This document shows, one piece after another, positions 24,183-24,446 of a stretch of DNA of 24,446 nucleotides (within the stretch, counting starts at the first letter, position 1; each line of letters starts with the position of its first letter). The notes beneath the pieces were generated by a model. That model searched no databases and was not told the origin of the DNA. It was given only the letters and a program-made list of their open reading frames with translations. The stretch comes from Chitinophagaceae bacterium (GTDB lineage: Bacteria; Bacteroidota; Bacteroidia; Chitinophagales; Chitinophagaceae): positions 1-24,446 of the forward strand of contig CANIMM010000015.1 of NCBI GenBank assembly GCA_947468255.1, in the 5' to 3' direction. The position numbers were made by a program, and so were the translations under genes.

Positions 24183-24446
24183 AACGGATAAATCCGTTCC
24201 GCCAATACCATTGCATTTCATAGCCCATGGTTTAAACCATGGGCTATGAAAACGAAATAACAAATAAAACCGTTTCAACGGTTTGAATAAAAAACATCCA
24301 ACGGATAAATCCGTTCCGCCAATACCATTGCATTTCATAGCCCGCGGTTTAAACCATGGGCTATGAAAACGAAATATCAAATAAAACCGTTTCAACGGTT
24401 TGGTTAAAAACATCCAACGGATAAATCCGTTCCGAAAATACAATTG
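24183..24446. repeat. Tandem palindrome-rich repeat, period 117/116 bp
   Basis: Two full units and the start of a third begin at 24183, 24300 and 24416. Each unit holds three dyads in the same order: AACGGATAAATCCGTT; a long palindrome centred on GGTTTAAACC (36 bp and perfect at 24216-24251 in unit 1); and AAACCGTTTCAACGGTTT (24267-24284 in unit 1). In unit 2 the long palindrome has two changed bases (CCCGCGG for CCCATGG). The array runs off the window. Such structured units are typical of REP/BIME-like elements. The minus-strand open frame over it is a translation of the repeat and not a gene. Confidence 0.92.

Noticed and set aside
24150..24443. 97-codon open frame on the minus strand over the repeat array
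   Set aside because: Its translation shows the same 39-residue block twice and is only the repeat unit read as protein.
24183..24446. A CRISPR array
   Set aside because: The units are about 117 bp, repeated almost in full with no unique spacers, and are built from palindromes.

Overview
This window looks like chromosomal DNA of a Bacteroidota bacterium, most likely of the Chitinophagaceae. The reasons are low GC, A-rich leaders with no Shine-Dalgarno match, several -7 boxes of the Bacteroidota type TAnnTTTG, many exported enzymes whose signal peptides end in FGQ, FAQ or PAQ, and families common in that group. The phylum is well supported; the family is inference. No rRNA, tRNA, CRISPR array, phage gene, transposase or SusC/SusD pair was seen.

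Left part (1-4730): a minus-strand pair of exported sugar-handling proteins, a TIM-barrel isomerase/epimerase-like protein (842-1723) and a Gfo/Idh/MocA oxidoreductase cut by the window edge (1-609). Across an empty divergent region lies a lone plus-strand FAD oxidoreductase fused to a GcvT folate domain (2200-4644). A degenerate TTTAG octamer array separates it from a small minus-strand cysteine-rich exported protein that starts with TTG.

Middle left (5043-8368): an AT-rich region with two near-identical 15-bp dyads upstream of a small hypothetical gene. Then comes a minus-strand pair, a cytoplasmic Gfo/Idh/MocA dehydrogenase followed by a secreted TIM-barrel glycoside hydrolase-like protein.

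Centre (8369-17476): a plus-strand run made of a SAM methyltransferase, a secreted beta-helix protein, a secreted PHB-depolymerase/feruloyl-esterase-like hydrolase, an RlpA-like lipoprotein, an SGNH esterase, a small cysteine-containing exported protein with its own terminator, and a large secreted GH2 beta-galactosidase-like enzyme. Taken together these suggest extracytoplasmic breakdown of a decorated plant or algal polysaccharide, with esterases removing acyl groups and the beta-helix and GH2 proteins cutting the chain. The substrate is not shown by the sequence.

Right part (17477-24446): a long-stem palindrome, a tiny basic minus-strand gene with a near-consensus promoter, the catalase-peroxidase katG, a Tat-exported Gfo/Idh/MocA protein, a 50-bp perfect palindrome, a minus-strand lipoprotein cytochrome with a CX4CH haem motif, a PhoPQ-activated-pathogenicity-related (PqaA-type) hydrolase, and at the right edge a tandem array of a 117-bp palindrome-rich repeat.

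I see no convincing new defence or mobile system. The points most worth a second look are non-coding: the palindrome-rich tandem repeat, the double 7-1-7 dyad, the telomere-like TTTAG array and the two very long perfect stems.
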